DNA of 7,174 nucleotides from Solobacterium sp. Lineage in GTDB: Bacteria; Bacillota_I; Bacilli_A; Erysipelotrichales; Erysipelotrichaceae. The stretch is from positions 1 to 7,174 of the forward strand of contig JAFWEA010000035.1 of NCBI GenBank assembly GCA_017543005.1. The letters run 5' to 3'. The notes below the pieces were generated by a model that saw only the letters and a list, made by a program, of their open reading frames with translations, was not told the origin of the DNA and did not search any database. The position numbers and the translations under genes were made by a program. Positions 1-5,473 of this stretch are shown here, piece after piece. The first letter of the stretch is position 1, and each line of letters opens with the position of its first letter.

Positions 1-1250
1 GGCCAGTTGTATTCATACGGCAGCTGCAGGGTCTTCATCGCAAACCAGGCCTTGTTCGGATCGAACTCATTCACTTCCGGATCCCACTTGAAGTGCGAGG
101 TCTGGGCCTGCCGCACGGTGTTCCATTCATAGCCCTTCGGCATCTTCTTCAATGACAGGGCGTACCACGGCACATACGGGTTCGTGCACGGCTTCGGCCC
201 GGTCCTGAGGACCTTGAGCAGGTTCAGATCATCATTGAACACAAAGATCGAACTCTCCACAGTGACGTTGTTGCAGATGGAATCACACACAAAGTGACGG
301 TGCGGGGTAATGGTGCCGCCCTTGGTCATGTCATACGGCGTATTGTCGCCATGGCTGCGCAGGATGGCCTTGATGTCATCCGGGCCGAACTTGCGGTCTG
401 CCTTGCGGGAGAAGATGCGGATTTCCTCCGGCTTGAACTCAATGCCGGTCAGCCGCTTCCAGGCATCCGTTGCCCGGGCCAGGTTGACCTGCATCAGTTC
501 CGGCTCCGGGGCCTGATAGGCCTTGGCGAAATCAAAGTCGCTGTAGTCCCCTTCCTTGGCCGGGGTATACCAGCCCTGTTCAATCGCGAAGGTGATCAGG
601 TCCGGGGATGCGTAGTAATTATCCGGATCATCAAACTTCACTTCATGGATCGTATAGTGGTTCGGGATGTAATAGACGTGATCGTCCGGCACCCGTTTGG
701 CCACACAGCGGAAGCCTCTTGGCACCTGGAGGACCCAGGCCTCGTCCTTGTCGGCGATCTGATAGGACCGGGAGGAAGTATAGCCGTACTTTTCGACCAG
801 TTCAGCCGCCACCTTGACGCCTTCTCTGGCATTGTGGGCCCGCTCGGCAATCAGCCGCCGCAGGGCATAGCCGACATTGTAGTCCTTCCAGTTGTCCTGC
901 ACCGCCCCGGTTGCGTCCCGGCTTTCCCGGCAGGCATTTGTCGCAATCGCCACGCCGCACTCATTGACAAACGTGTCGGCGAAGGAGATGCCGCCCGGGC
1001 ATTTGACATCGGTCCAGAGATACCCTAGGGTTTCCTCAACCTGCGGGATGACAGCCAGCCCGTCTTCAAAGGTAACCATCTCACCGGGCTCATGGTGCAT
1101 ATGCGGAACGATATGGGCCTGGGCAATGGCGTGGTCATCGTCTTCGTTATGACCCATGATCACCCTGCCGGTTGTCGAGGCGTTCTTGCCGATGATGACG
1201 GTGCTGCAGGATCCAAGGTCAAGATCCCTGTAATTATAGTAAACTGACAT
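1..1250 (-). CDS. C69-family dipeptidase, C-terminus beyond window
   Basis: Cysteine dipeptidase of the Ntn-hydrolase fold (peptidase family C69, called PepD/PepDA in lactobacilli), which splits dipeptides in the last step of peptide use. The first 416 residues are visible; the C-terminal end lies off the window. The family's N-terminal signature is clear: GSCSTVIIGKNAS at residues 13-25, with Cys15 as predicted nucleophile, then VIMGHNEDDD at about 30-39, SFADTFVNECGV and an ATNAC motif further on. No signal peptide is seen, so the product is probably cytoplasmic. Cys15 must become N-terminal, so a 14-residue propeptide should be removed, presumably autocatalytically. The ATG at 1250-1248 is fixed by GGAGG at 1258-1262, 7 nt upstream. 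It has its own promoter and a cre-like operator, and is separated from the operon upstream by a terminator. Family assignment is secure; substrate range is not visible. Confidence 0.93.
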   Translation of the reverse strand, partial: MSVYYNYRDLDLGSCSTVIIGKNASTTGRVIMGHNEDDDHAIAQAHIVPHMHHEPGEMVTFEDGLAVIPQVEETLGYLWTDVKCPGGISFADTFVNECGVAIATNACRESRDATGAVQDNWKDYNVGYALRRLIAERAHNAREGVKVAAELVEKYGYTSSRSYQIADKDEAWVLQVPRGFRCVAKRVPDDHVYYIPNHYTIHEVKFDDPDNYYASPDLITFAIEQGWYTPAKEGDYSDFDFAKAYQAPEPELMQVNLARATDAWKRLTGIEFKPEEIRIFSRKADRKFGPDDIKAILRSHGDNTPYDMTKGGTITPHRHFVCDSICNNVTVESSIFVFNDDLNLLKVLRTGPKPCTNPYVPWYALSLKKMPKGYEWNTVRQAQTSHFKWDPEVNEFDPNKAWFAMKTLQLPYEYNW

Positions 1251-1257
1251 ACATGTG

Positions 1258-1262
1258 CCTCC
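1258..1262 (-). promoter_or_regulatory. Ribosome binding site of the dipeptidase gene
   Basis: GGAGG on the minus strand with a 7-nt spacer to the ATG at 1250-1248. It decides the start and leaves Cys15 inside a short propeptide. Confidence 0.85.
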
Positions 1263-1274
1263 ATTCCTGAGTTC

Positions 1275-1303
1275 ATTATAGCACCGTTCTGTAAGCGCTT
1301 ACT
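1275..1303 (-). promoter_or_regulatory. Extended -10 promoter of the dipeptidase gene
   Basis: The minus strand shows a perfect TATAAT at 1280-1275 preceded by TGC, forming an extended -10 element (TGnTATAAT). At 17-nt spacing the -35 position reads AGTAAG, a poor match to TTGACA, so the promoter probably relies on the extended -10. Transcription would start near 1268, giving a leader of about 18 nt that just includes the Shine-Dalgarno site. The A/T-rich stretch at 1303-1322 could act as an UP element but is also the tail of the preceding terminator. Confidence 0.75.
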
Positions 1304-1304
1304 T
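1290..1304 (-). promoter_or_regulatory. cre-like / LacI-family operator over the -35 region
   Basis: A perfect 12-bp palindrome, GTAAGCGCTTAC, lies at 1291-1302. On the minus strand AAGTAAGCGCTTACA (1304-1290) matches the Bacillus cre consensus WTGNAANCGNWWNCA with a single mismatch. It begins 10 bp upstream of the -10 box and therefore covers the -35 region, a position where bound CcpA or another LacI-family protein would block RNA polymerase. The central CG step is typical of LacI-family operators. Which regulator binds cannot be told from this window. Confidence 0.65.
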
Positions 1305-1312
1305 ATTTTGCT

Positions 1313-1345
1313 AAATAATAAAACACTCTGCGTTATGCAGAGTGT
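1313..1345 (-). terminator. Intrinsic terminator of the rpsP operon
   Basis: The arms ACACTCTGC (1323-1331) and GCAGAGTGT (1337-1345) pair perfectly over 9 bp around a 5-nt loop. In the minus direction the stem is followed by a T-rich run (TTTATTATTT, 1322-1313). It begins 18 nt after the stop codon of the split-barrel gene and separates that operon from the dipeptidase promoter. The other flank (CGTTTGTTT on the plus strand) is only moderately T-rich, and no plus-strand gene is present to use it. Confidence 0.88.
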
Positions 1346-1363
1346 CGTTTGTTTCAGAAAATG

Positions 1364-1852
1364 TCATCCCTGACGGGCCCGGGTGAGCTCAATGGCCTCT
1401 TTGCCGGTCATGTGCTCAATGGTGATTTCAAAGCAGGCCAGTCCCCTGAATTCCCGCTCGATTTCCTTCTTGACCCCTTCGTCATTGTCCCAGTACTTCA
1501 TGCCGAAGACATAGGCGGAAGCCCGCATCTCCTCCGGATCGTCAATGATGCGCACCCGGCCGAAGACCATGGCACTGCGGAAGTAGGTCGTCAGTTCCTC
1601 GGCCACGACATCATCCTTGTCAATGACCGTGAATGTCACCTTGTCATCCCGGACCATGCAGTCGTACTTGTAGCCGGACTTGGCCCCGTGGAAGATGATC
1701 TTGCCGTCACTGTAGACATAGTTGACCGGTACGGCATAGGGATAGCCGTCATCGCCGTTCAGGCCCAGGATCCCCTGCTTGCCCCGCTTCAGGATTTCAA
1801 TTGTTTCTTCGTCAGAGAGCTGCTGTCTCTTTCTTCTCATCGGTCTGAACAT
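1364..1852 (-). CDS. NimA-like pyridoxamine 5'-phosphate oxidase family (FMN-binding split barrel) protein
   Basis: A 162-residue single-domain flavin protein of the group that includes the nitroimidazole reductase NimA. Visible marks are YPYAVPVNYVY at 37-47, FHGAKSGYK at 54-62 (the usual flavin-contact strand with the family His at 55), TTYFRSAMVFGRVRII at 88-103 and the C-terminal TGKEAIEL at 149-156. Length fits the family (about 150-170). It most likely binds FMN or a related flavin in the cytoplasm; the true substrate is unknown and drug reduction should not be assumed. AAGGAGG at 1868-1862 lies 9 nt from the ATG at 1852, favouring this start over the internal Met5 (1840), which resembles the start of many relatives (MRRK). 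The gene overlaps the preceding one by 41 nt and is the last in the operon, just before a terminator. Confidence 0.9.
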   Translation of the reverse strand: MFRPMRRKRQQLSDEETIEILKRGKQGILGLNGDDGYPYAVPVNYVYSDGKIIFHGAKSGYKYDCMVRDDKVTFTVIDKDDVVAEELTTYFRSAMVFGRVRIIDDPEEMRASAYVFGMKYWDNDEGVKKEIEREFRGLACFEITIEHMTGKEAIELTRARQG

Positions 1853-2753
1853 GTTCTGTCTCCTCCTTCAGTACCATATCATAGAATTCGTTCTCTTCCA
1901 GCGGCATGATCCCGTACCGGCCGCCGTCATAATAGAATACCTTCTCTTCCGGCAAGGCTGTCCGCAGCCGCTCAAACGGCAGATAGCCGTATGTCTGTTT
2001 CAGCTGGGCATCCACCAGGCGGACCTGCCAGTTTTCGATATAGGTGGTCGGCACGCCGGTCTTCAGATCGTAAAAGCGCAGCGGAATCATCGGCTTGTTC
2101 GGAAACAGCGTTGTCTCCCCGAGCCGCAGGTCATAGACCCCGGTATGCACCCCGGTTTCATTATTGCGCAGGATCTCCGGTTCGGCCACCCGGGCCTCCA
2201 CGCTCTGCAGGCGGTGCATCCAGTCCCGGAAAGCATCGGGATCGGTGCCGGCCCAGAACTGTTCGGCCTCTTCCGCCCCGGCGGTCAGGGAATGCATCGT
2301 GCAGGACATGATCAGGCTGCCGGTCTCCTCGTTGATGATGTTGCGCATGAGATGATGCAGCACCTGCAGGTTGAAGACCTCATAGTCCTTCCGCAGCCGG
2401 ATCAATGCGGTTGAGCGGACTTCCGTACCGCCGATGAAGATGCGGCACATCCGCTGCTCAACGACCTGTCTGGCCATCGCAAAGACCGCGGCGATCTCTT
2501 CCCGGCTGGCCGGCAGGGCCAGGTTCAGGAAAACAGAACGGGGTTTGTCCGGTTTGCGGCGCACCCGTATGCCCCGGCCGAGATGTTCCGGCAGATAGGC
2601 CACGAAGCCGTATTTGCTGGTCTCACCGGGAATCAGCTGTTCGCGGTAAAGCCGGCCATGCCCCATGCCGGGCAACAGAAACAGCTCATCCGGCAGATGA
2701 CGGGGCAGCAATCTTATCTGGCGCAGTTCAATGTCGACGGCGGGACTTGGCAT
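1812..2753 (-). CDS. Hypothetical protein, tentatively DUF4299-like
   Basis: A 313-residue soluble protein without signal peptide or membrane segment. I do not recognise a function. Its middle part, with a GRGIRVRR motif followed by a beta strand and LALPASREEIAAVFAMARQVVEQ, recalls the DUF4299 family of Firmicutes, but this is from memory and unverified. A second region carries many aromatic and beta-prone residues (GVYDLRLGE, MIPLRFYDL, TYIENWQVRLVD). The C-terminus is acidic and lysine-rich (KEETEHVQTDEKKET). The start at 2753 is chosen because AAAGG at 2767-2763 is 9 nt away; an ATG at 2762 directly abuts that motif and would add only MKL. The gene overlaps the CPBP gene by 26 nt and the split-barrel gene by 41 nt, so all three are probably translated together. 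Confidence 0.8.
   Translation of the reverse strand: MPSPAVDIELRQIRLLPRHLPDELFLLPGMGHGRLYREQLIPGETSKYGFVAYLPEHLGRGIRVRRKPDKPRSVFLNLALPASREEIAAVFAMARQVVEQRMCRIFIGGTEVRSTALIRLRKDYEVFNLQVLHHLMRNIINEETGSLIMSCTMHSLTAGAEEAEQFWAGTDPDAFRDWMHRLQSVEARVAEPEILRNNETGVHTGVYDLRLGETTLFPNKPMIPLRFYDLKTGVPTTYIENWQVRLVDAQLKQTYGYLPFERLRTALPEEKVFYYDGGRYGIMPLEENEFYDMVLKEETEHVQTDEKKETAAL
1862..1868 (-). promoter_or_regulatory. Shine-Dalgarno site embedded in the upstream coding sequence
   Basis: AAGGAGG on the minus strand sits inside the codons for K-E-E near the C-terminus of the preceding gene, 9 nt before the ATG at 1852. Ribosomes translating the upstream gene must cross it, so the two genes are probably translationally coupled. 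Confidence 0.8.
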
Positions 2754-3618
2754 CAGTTTCATCCTTTTTCATCAGTATACAAGCACAGACAACCATCGGC
2801 AGGACCGAAATCACTCCCCCGGTGCCCGGCCCCAGCAGATAGTGCTTCGGGGCGTGGGCCAGGAAATAAAGACCGAACGAACTGACCGACATCATTGCCC
2901 CGTGGGCAATACCGGCCATCAGGATACTGCCGCTTTTCTCATACAGCCAGGACAGCAGGATGCCCCCGGCAATGCAGTAAACCGCCATCATAACGATGCC
3001 GGTAGCCGGAGCACCCGGATAGCCATGGCCGTACTGGAAGCCGGCCATGATGACTAACGGCATATACCATACCGCCCACACCAGGCCGCTGTAGACCAGG
3101 CCCATGCGCCGGCCGTAGGTGCGCTGCAGCATCGGCGTCAGCCAGCCCCGCCAGCCCACTTCGGCGCCCATGGCATAAAAGGCATTGGTCGCCGGTCCTA
3201 AAGTAAGCATCGTAAAGATCTGCCGCTGCAGAAGATCATAGACATCTTCCGCCTCTTCGCCCGCCTGCAGCACGAGTTCCTTCAGGGCCCCCAGCTGCGG
3301 GTCAAACCGGCCCGGAAAGACCAGGAAAAACAGCACTGCCCCGGCCACCGCAAAAACTGCGGGAGCCAGCCAGGCGATCGGCAGGTACATCCACTTGTCG
3401 CGCATTTTCATGCCCCAGCCGATGCCGGACGTGCCCGTCCCGATACGGCCGCTGAATATCATGAAAACCGCGATCATCGGAGCGGTCAGGCTCAGCAGGT
3501 ACATGCCCCGGAAGATCTGGCTGTTCAGCAGATACATGCCGGCAAACTGCAGGGCCCAGCCGATGAAAAACGTCAGGCCTAAAAACCAGTAGAGATTGAT
3601 GCGGTCCTGTTCACTCAT
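2728..3618 (-). CDS. CPBP (CAAX protease/Abi-like) family membrane protein, probably catalytically dead
   Basis: A 296-residue polytopic membrane protein with about seven to eight hydrophobic segments (roughly 11-30, 40-56, 79-102, 134-150, 172-192, 205-226, 232-253, 263-283). Residues 150-254 carry the CPBP/Rce1-like domain: GAEVGWRGWL, then GLVWAVWYMPLVIM, GHGYPGAP, LLSWLYEKSGSI and GIAHGAMM. Active members have EExxxR, a His in WxxWHxPL, and HxxxN. Here the first motif is A152-E153-xxx-R157, the second has Tyr185 in place of His, and the third is H239-xxx-M243. Three of four expected catalytic residues are thus replaced, so proteolysis is doubtful although the frame is intact. The start at 3618 overlaps the trmD stop by 8 nt (ATGAGTGA); no strong Shine-Dalgarno site is visible, so translation is probably coupled to trmD. 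Role unknown; family members include CAAX processing proteins and bacteriocin-immunity proteins. Confidence 0.9.
   Translation of the reverse strand: MSEQDRINLYWFLGLTFFIGWALQFAGMYLLNSQIFRGMYLLSLTAPMIAVFMIFSGRIGTGTSGIGWGMKMRDKWMYLPIAWLAPAVFAVAGAVLFFLVFPGRFDPQLGALKELVLQAGEEAEDVYDLLQRQIFTMLTLGPATNAFYAMGAEVGWRGWLTPMLQRTYGRRMGLVYSGLVWAVWYMPLVIMAGFQYGHGYPGAPATGIVMMAVYCIAGGILLSWLYEKSGSILMAGIAHGAMMSVSSFGLYFLAHAPKHYLLGPGTGGVISVLPMVVCACILMKKDETDAKSRRRH
2763..2769 (-). promoter_or_regulatory. Ribosome binding site deciding the start of the DUF4299-like gene
   Basis: AAAAAGG on the minus strand, inside the last codons of the CPBP gene. It is 9 nt from the ATG at 2753 but immediately adjacent to the ATG at 2762, so initiation at 2753 is favoured. 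Confidence 0.6.
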
Positions 3619-4339
3619 TTTCTTCTTCTGCCTCTATCTCGCGCAGAAGCTTCAGTTCCTCCGGGGTAAACTGCCGGTTTTCCAGCAGGTCCGGGCGCTT
3701 CTGCCGGGTCAGCCGCAGCGACTCCTTCAGCCGCCACAGCCGGATTTTCTCATGATGGCCGCTCAGCAGGATCTCCGGAACCTTCTCGCCCTTGTAATCC
3801 GCCGGCTGGGTATACTGCGGATATTCCAGCAGGCCGTTTTCAAACGATTCCTCACTGGTGCTTTCCGCCTTGATGCTGCCCTTGAGCAGCCGGATGACAG
3901 AGTCGGAGATGACCATGGAGGCCAGTTCGCCCCCGGTCATGATATAGTCCCCGATGGAAACGAGTTCATCAACGTGATTGTTGATGCGGAAGTCAATGCC
4001 TTCATAGTGGCCGCACAGCAGGACCAGATGGTCCAGCTCGGCAAACCGGTGGGCCATCGCCTGGTTGTACGGGGTGCCGGCGGCTGACATCATGACTTTC
4101 CAGCTGCCTTCCGTGCACACATCATCCAGGCAGTCCAGCACCGGCTGACACTTCAGGATCATCCCGGCACCGCCGCCGAACGGCGAATCATCCACATGCC
4201 GGTAGGAACCCGGGGCATAGTCCCGGATATCCACGACTTCAAATTCAACCAGCCCGCGCTGGATCGAGCGGGCTACGATGGACGTCTTCAGGAAGTCTCC
4301 GAACATCTCCGGAAACAGGGTCAGGATCGTGATCTTCAT
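3611..4339 (-). CDS. trmD: tRNA (guanine37-N1)-methyltransferase TrmD
   Basis: A SPOUT-fold, SAM-dependent enzyme that methylates N1 of G37 next to the anticodon, preventing +1 frameshifts; it works as a homodimer in the cytoplasm. At 242 residues it is of usual length. The family order is complete: MKITILTLFPEMF at 1-13, DSPFGGGAGM at 51-60, CGHYEGIDFR at 109-118, SIGDYIMTGGEL at 128-139, DSV-RLL with the catalytic Asp at 146, LEYPQYTQP at 171-179, LLSGHHEKI-WR at 191-203 and RPDLL at 215-219. The loop that usually reads SPQG is SAAG here (85-88), and the usual RLLPG is RLLKG. The start overlaps the rimM stop by 4 nt (ATGA), with GAGG just upstream. It precedes a CPBP gene instead of the common rplS. 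Confidence 0.98.
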   Translation of the reverse strand: MKITILTLFPEMFGDFLKTSIVARSIQRGLVEFEVVDIRDYAPGSYRHVDDSPFGGGAGMILKCQPVLDCLDDVCTEGSWKVMMSAAGTPYNQAMAHRFAELDHLVLLCGHYEGIDFRINNHVDELVSIGDYIMTGGELASMVISDSVIRLLKGSIKAESTSEESFENGLLEYPQYTQPADYKGEKVPEILLSGHHEKIRLWRLKESLRLTRQKRPDLLENRQFTPEELKLLREIEAEEENE

Positions 4340-4845
4340 AACAGGCCCTCGATGACATGTACGACGATGACTTCCGCCTCGATGTCCACTTCGACAATGA
4401 AAGCCGGCACGTACGGAATCAGCACCGTCGTCCCGTCTTCCCGTTCCACCCGCAGGTTGTCCTGGGCCCCGTTGGTCGGTTCGACGTCGATGACCTCACC
4501 CACCACGTTGCCTTCCTCATCCTGTACTTCCAGGCCGATCAGGTCAGCCAGATAGAACTGCCCTTCCGGCAGCGGCGGCCGGTCACTGTCCTCAATCTGC
4601 ACCTCAAAGCCCTTGTAGGCTTCAATCTGATTGATATCCTGCAGGCCGGCAAAGCTGACCAGCGGGAAACCCTTGTGCCGGCGGTAGGTTGCGACCTTTA
4701 CCGGCAGAACCTCTTTCCCGTCGGAAAGATACAGCTGCTGGCCCTTCACGTAACGCTGATCATCATAGTTGGACCAGCTTTCGATTTTGACCTCGCCTTT
4801 CAGGCCATGGGTATTGATAATTTTTCCGATTGCGATTCTTGTCAT
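4336..4845 (-). CDS. rimM: Ribosome maturation factor RimM
   Basis: Assembly factor that binds S19 and helps maturation of the head of the 30S subunit. Its 169 residues show the two usual parts: an N-terminal RimM barrel starting IAIGKIINTHGLKGEVKI (5-22), with L-DIN-IEAYKG near 88-99, and a PRC-barrel domain from about 109 with FYLADLIGLEV, a GEVIDVEP strand, NGAQDNLRV, LIPYVPAFI and the terminal EGLL. AGGAG at 4857-4853 lies 7 nt before the ATG. A terminator-like hairpin stands directly upstream of this ribosome binding site, so both transcription and initiation could be tuned there. The gene overlaps trmD by 4 nt, a pairing conserved widely in bacteria. Confidence 0.97.
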   Translation of the reverse strand: MTRIAIGKIINTHGLKGEVKIESWSNYDDQRYVKGQQLYLSDGKEVLPVKVATYRRHKGFPLVSFAGLQDINQIEAYKGFEVQIEDSDRPPLPEGQFYLADLIGLEVQDEEGNVVGEVIDVEPTNGAQDNLRVEREDGTTVLIPYVPAFIVEVDIEAEVIVVHVIEGLL

Positions 4846-4858
4846 ATCCTCACTCCTG

Positions 4859-4880
4859 AAAAAGGGATGCCGTGCATCCC
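4859..4880 (-). terminator. Terminator-like hairpin between khpA and rimM
   Basis: On the minus strand GGGATGC (4880-4874), loop ACG and GCATCCC (4870-4864) form a perfect 7-bp GC-rich stem followed by TTTTT (4863-4859). It starts directly after the khpA stop codon and ends 1 nt before the rimM Shine-Dalgarno site. The form is that of an intrinsic terminator, with a short U tract and a tight loop, so partial termination or RNA 3'-end protection are both possible. As rimM and trmD have no other visible promoter, full termination is unlikely. Confidence 0.6.
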
Positions 4881-5129
4881 TCAGATCTGTTCAAACTTGA
4901 TCGTAACTTTCTTGTCGTCTGTATGCGACGCCACGGACATGACCTGCCGGAGCGCCGACGCCATGGTTCCCTTGCGGCCGATCAGACGGGCAATGTCGTC
5001 ATTGGCTGCCGTCACCCGCAGAACAACCTCGCGGCTGTTCTCGCCGGACAGAATTTCCACTGCCAGCTTGTCGGGATCCTCAACCATCGGTCTGACCAGA
5101 TTCAGCAGCACTTCATCCAGCTGTGCCAT
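4881..5129 (-). CDS. khpA: KH-domain RNA-binding protein KhpA
   Basis: An 82-residue, single KH-domain protein (YlqC family) that, with KhpB/Jag (EloR) in relatives, binds many RNAs and affects cell division and elongation. The KH signature GxxG is G51-R52-K53-G54 in IARLIGRKG, preceded by the strand REVVLRVTA and followed by helix MASALRQVMSVAS and the final strand KKVTIKFEQI. The N-terminus (LDEVLLNLVRPMVEDPDKL) is typical. The gene follows rpsP by 6 nt with only a weak purine-rich site (AAGAAG) as ribosome binding site, so it probably depends on rpsP translation. It lies in its conserved place between rpsP and rimM; the ylqD gene found here in Bacillus is absent. Confidence 0.95.
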   Translation of the reverse strand: MAQLDEVLLNLVRPMVEDPDKLAVEILSGENSREVVLRVTAANDDIARLIGRKGTMASALRQVMSVASHTDDKKVTIKFEQI

Positions 5130-5135
5130 GATGAA

Positions 5136-5417
5136 TTACTTCTTCTTTCCGGCTGCCTTTTCGTCGTGATACTGCTTCATAATGCCCTGGCCGGACAGAA
5201 TGTTGCGTACTGTATCAGACGGCTGGGCACCATTTCTGAGCCAGTTCAGTGCCTTTTCCGCATCAACGAATACTTCTTCCGGATCAGCGGTCGGATTGAT
5301 GTATCCGACAGTATCGATCACACGGCCGTCTCTCGGGAAACGGGAATCAGCCGCAACGATACGGTATCTCGGCGCCTTCTTGGAGCCCATTCTTGTCAGT
5401 CTCAGTTTAACTGCCAT
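5136..5417 (-). CDS. rpsP: 30S ribosomal protein S16
   Basis: Ribosomal protein S16, which binds 16S rRNA in the 5' and central domains and is needed for 30S assembly. The 93 residues begin MAVKLRLTRMGSKKAPRYRI, followed by VAADSRFPRDGR and IDTVGYINP, which are diagnostic of the family; the C-terminus is a lysine-rich tail (EKAAGKKK) probably contacting rRNA. AGGAGG at 5431-5426 lies 8 nt from the ATG and overlaps an inverted repeat. It is the first gene of the operon, directly behind a strong promoter. Confidence 0.98.
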   Translation of the reverse strand: MAVKLRLTRMGSKKAPRYRIVAADSRFPRDGRVIDTVGYINPTADPEEVFVDAEKALNWLRNGAQPSDTVRNILSGQGIMKQYHDEKAAGKKK

Positions 5418-5427
5418 TGTTATATCC

Positions 5428-5442
5428 TCCTGTTCAACAGGA
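5428..5442 (-). repeat. Inverted repeat overlapping the rpsP Shine-Dalgarno site
   Basis: TCCTGTT and AACAGGA flank a single central base, a perfect 7+1+7 inverted repeat. As RNA it could form a 6-bp stem with a 3-nt loop that hides AGGA of the Shine-Dalgarno site (5431-5426). The predicted transcription start lies at about 5440, so the first two or three bases of the left arm may be missing from the mRNA; it could instead be a DNA operator downstream of the promoter. Confidence 0.5.
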
Positions 5443-5445
5443 CTT

Positions 5446-5473
5446 ATTCTAACAGATAAAAAGTGCCTGTCAA
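5446..5473 (-). promoter_or_regulatory. Sigma-A-type promoter of the rpsP operon
   Basis: On the minus strand a consensus -35 TTGACA (5473-5468) and -10 TAGAAT (5451-5446) are separated by 16 nt, with TGT before the -10 box giving an extended -10 element. Initiation is expected at about 5440, leaving a leader of some 22 nt. It is the only strong promoter seen upstream of the seven-gene operon. Its -35 box is part of the terminator stem of the preceding unit. Confidence 0.87.

Noticed and set aside
294..1028. A 244-codon open frame on the plus strand
   Set aside because: Antisense to the C69 dipeptidase, whose motifs are unmistakable; no family features or start signals are seen in the plus-strand product.
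1251..1363. A small RNA or small ORF in the intergenic space
   Set aside because: The interval is fully explained by a terminator, an operator, a promoter and a ribosome binding site.
3611..3618. Frameshift or fusion between trmD and the CPBP gene
   Set aside because: The 8-nt overlap gives clean separate stop and start codons (ATGAGTGA), and both proteins have complete ends.
4357..5169. A 270-codon plus-strand open frame crossing several genes
   Set aside because: It runs antisense through rimM, the hairpin, khpA and the end of rpsP, all firmly identified; a shadow frame.
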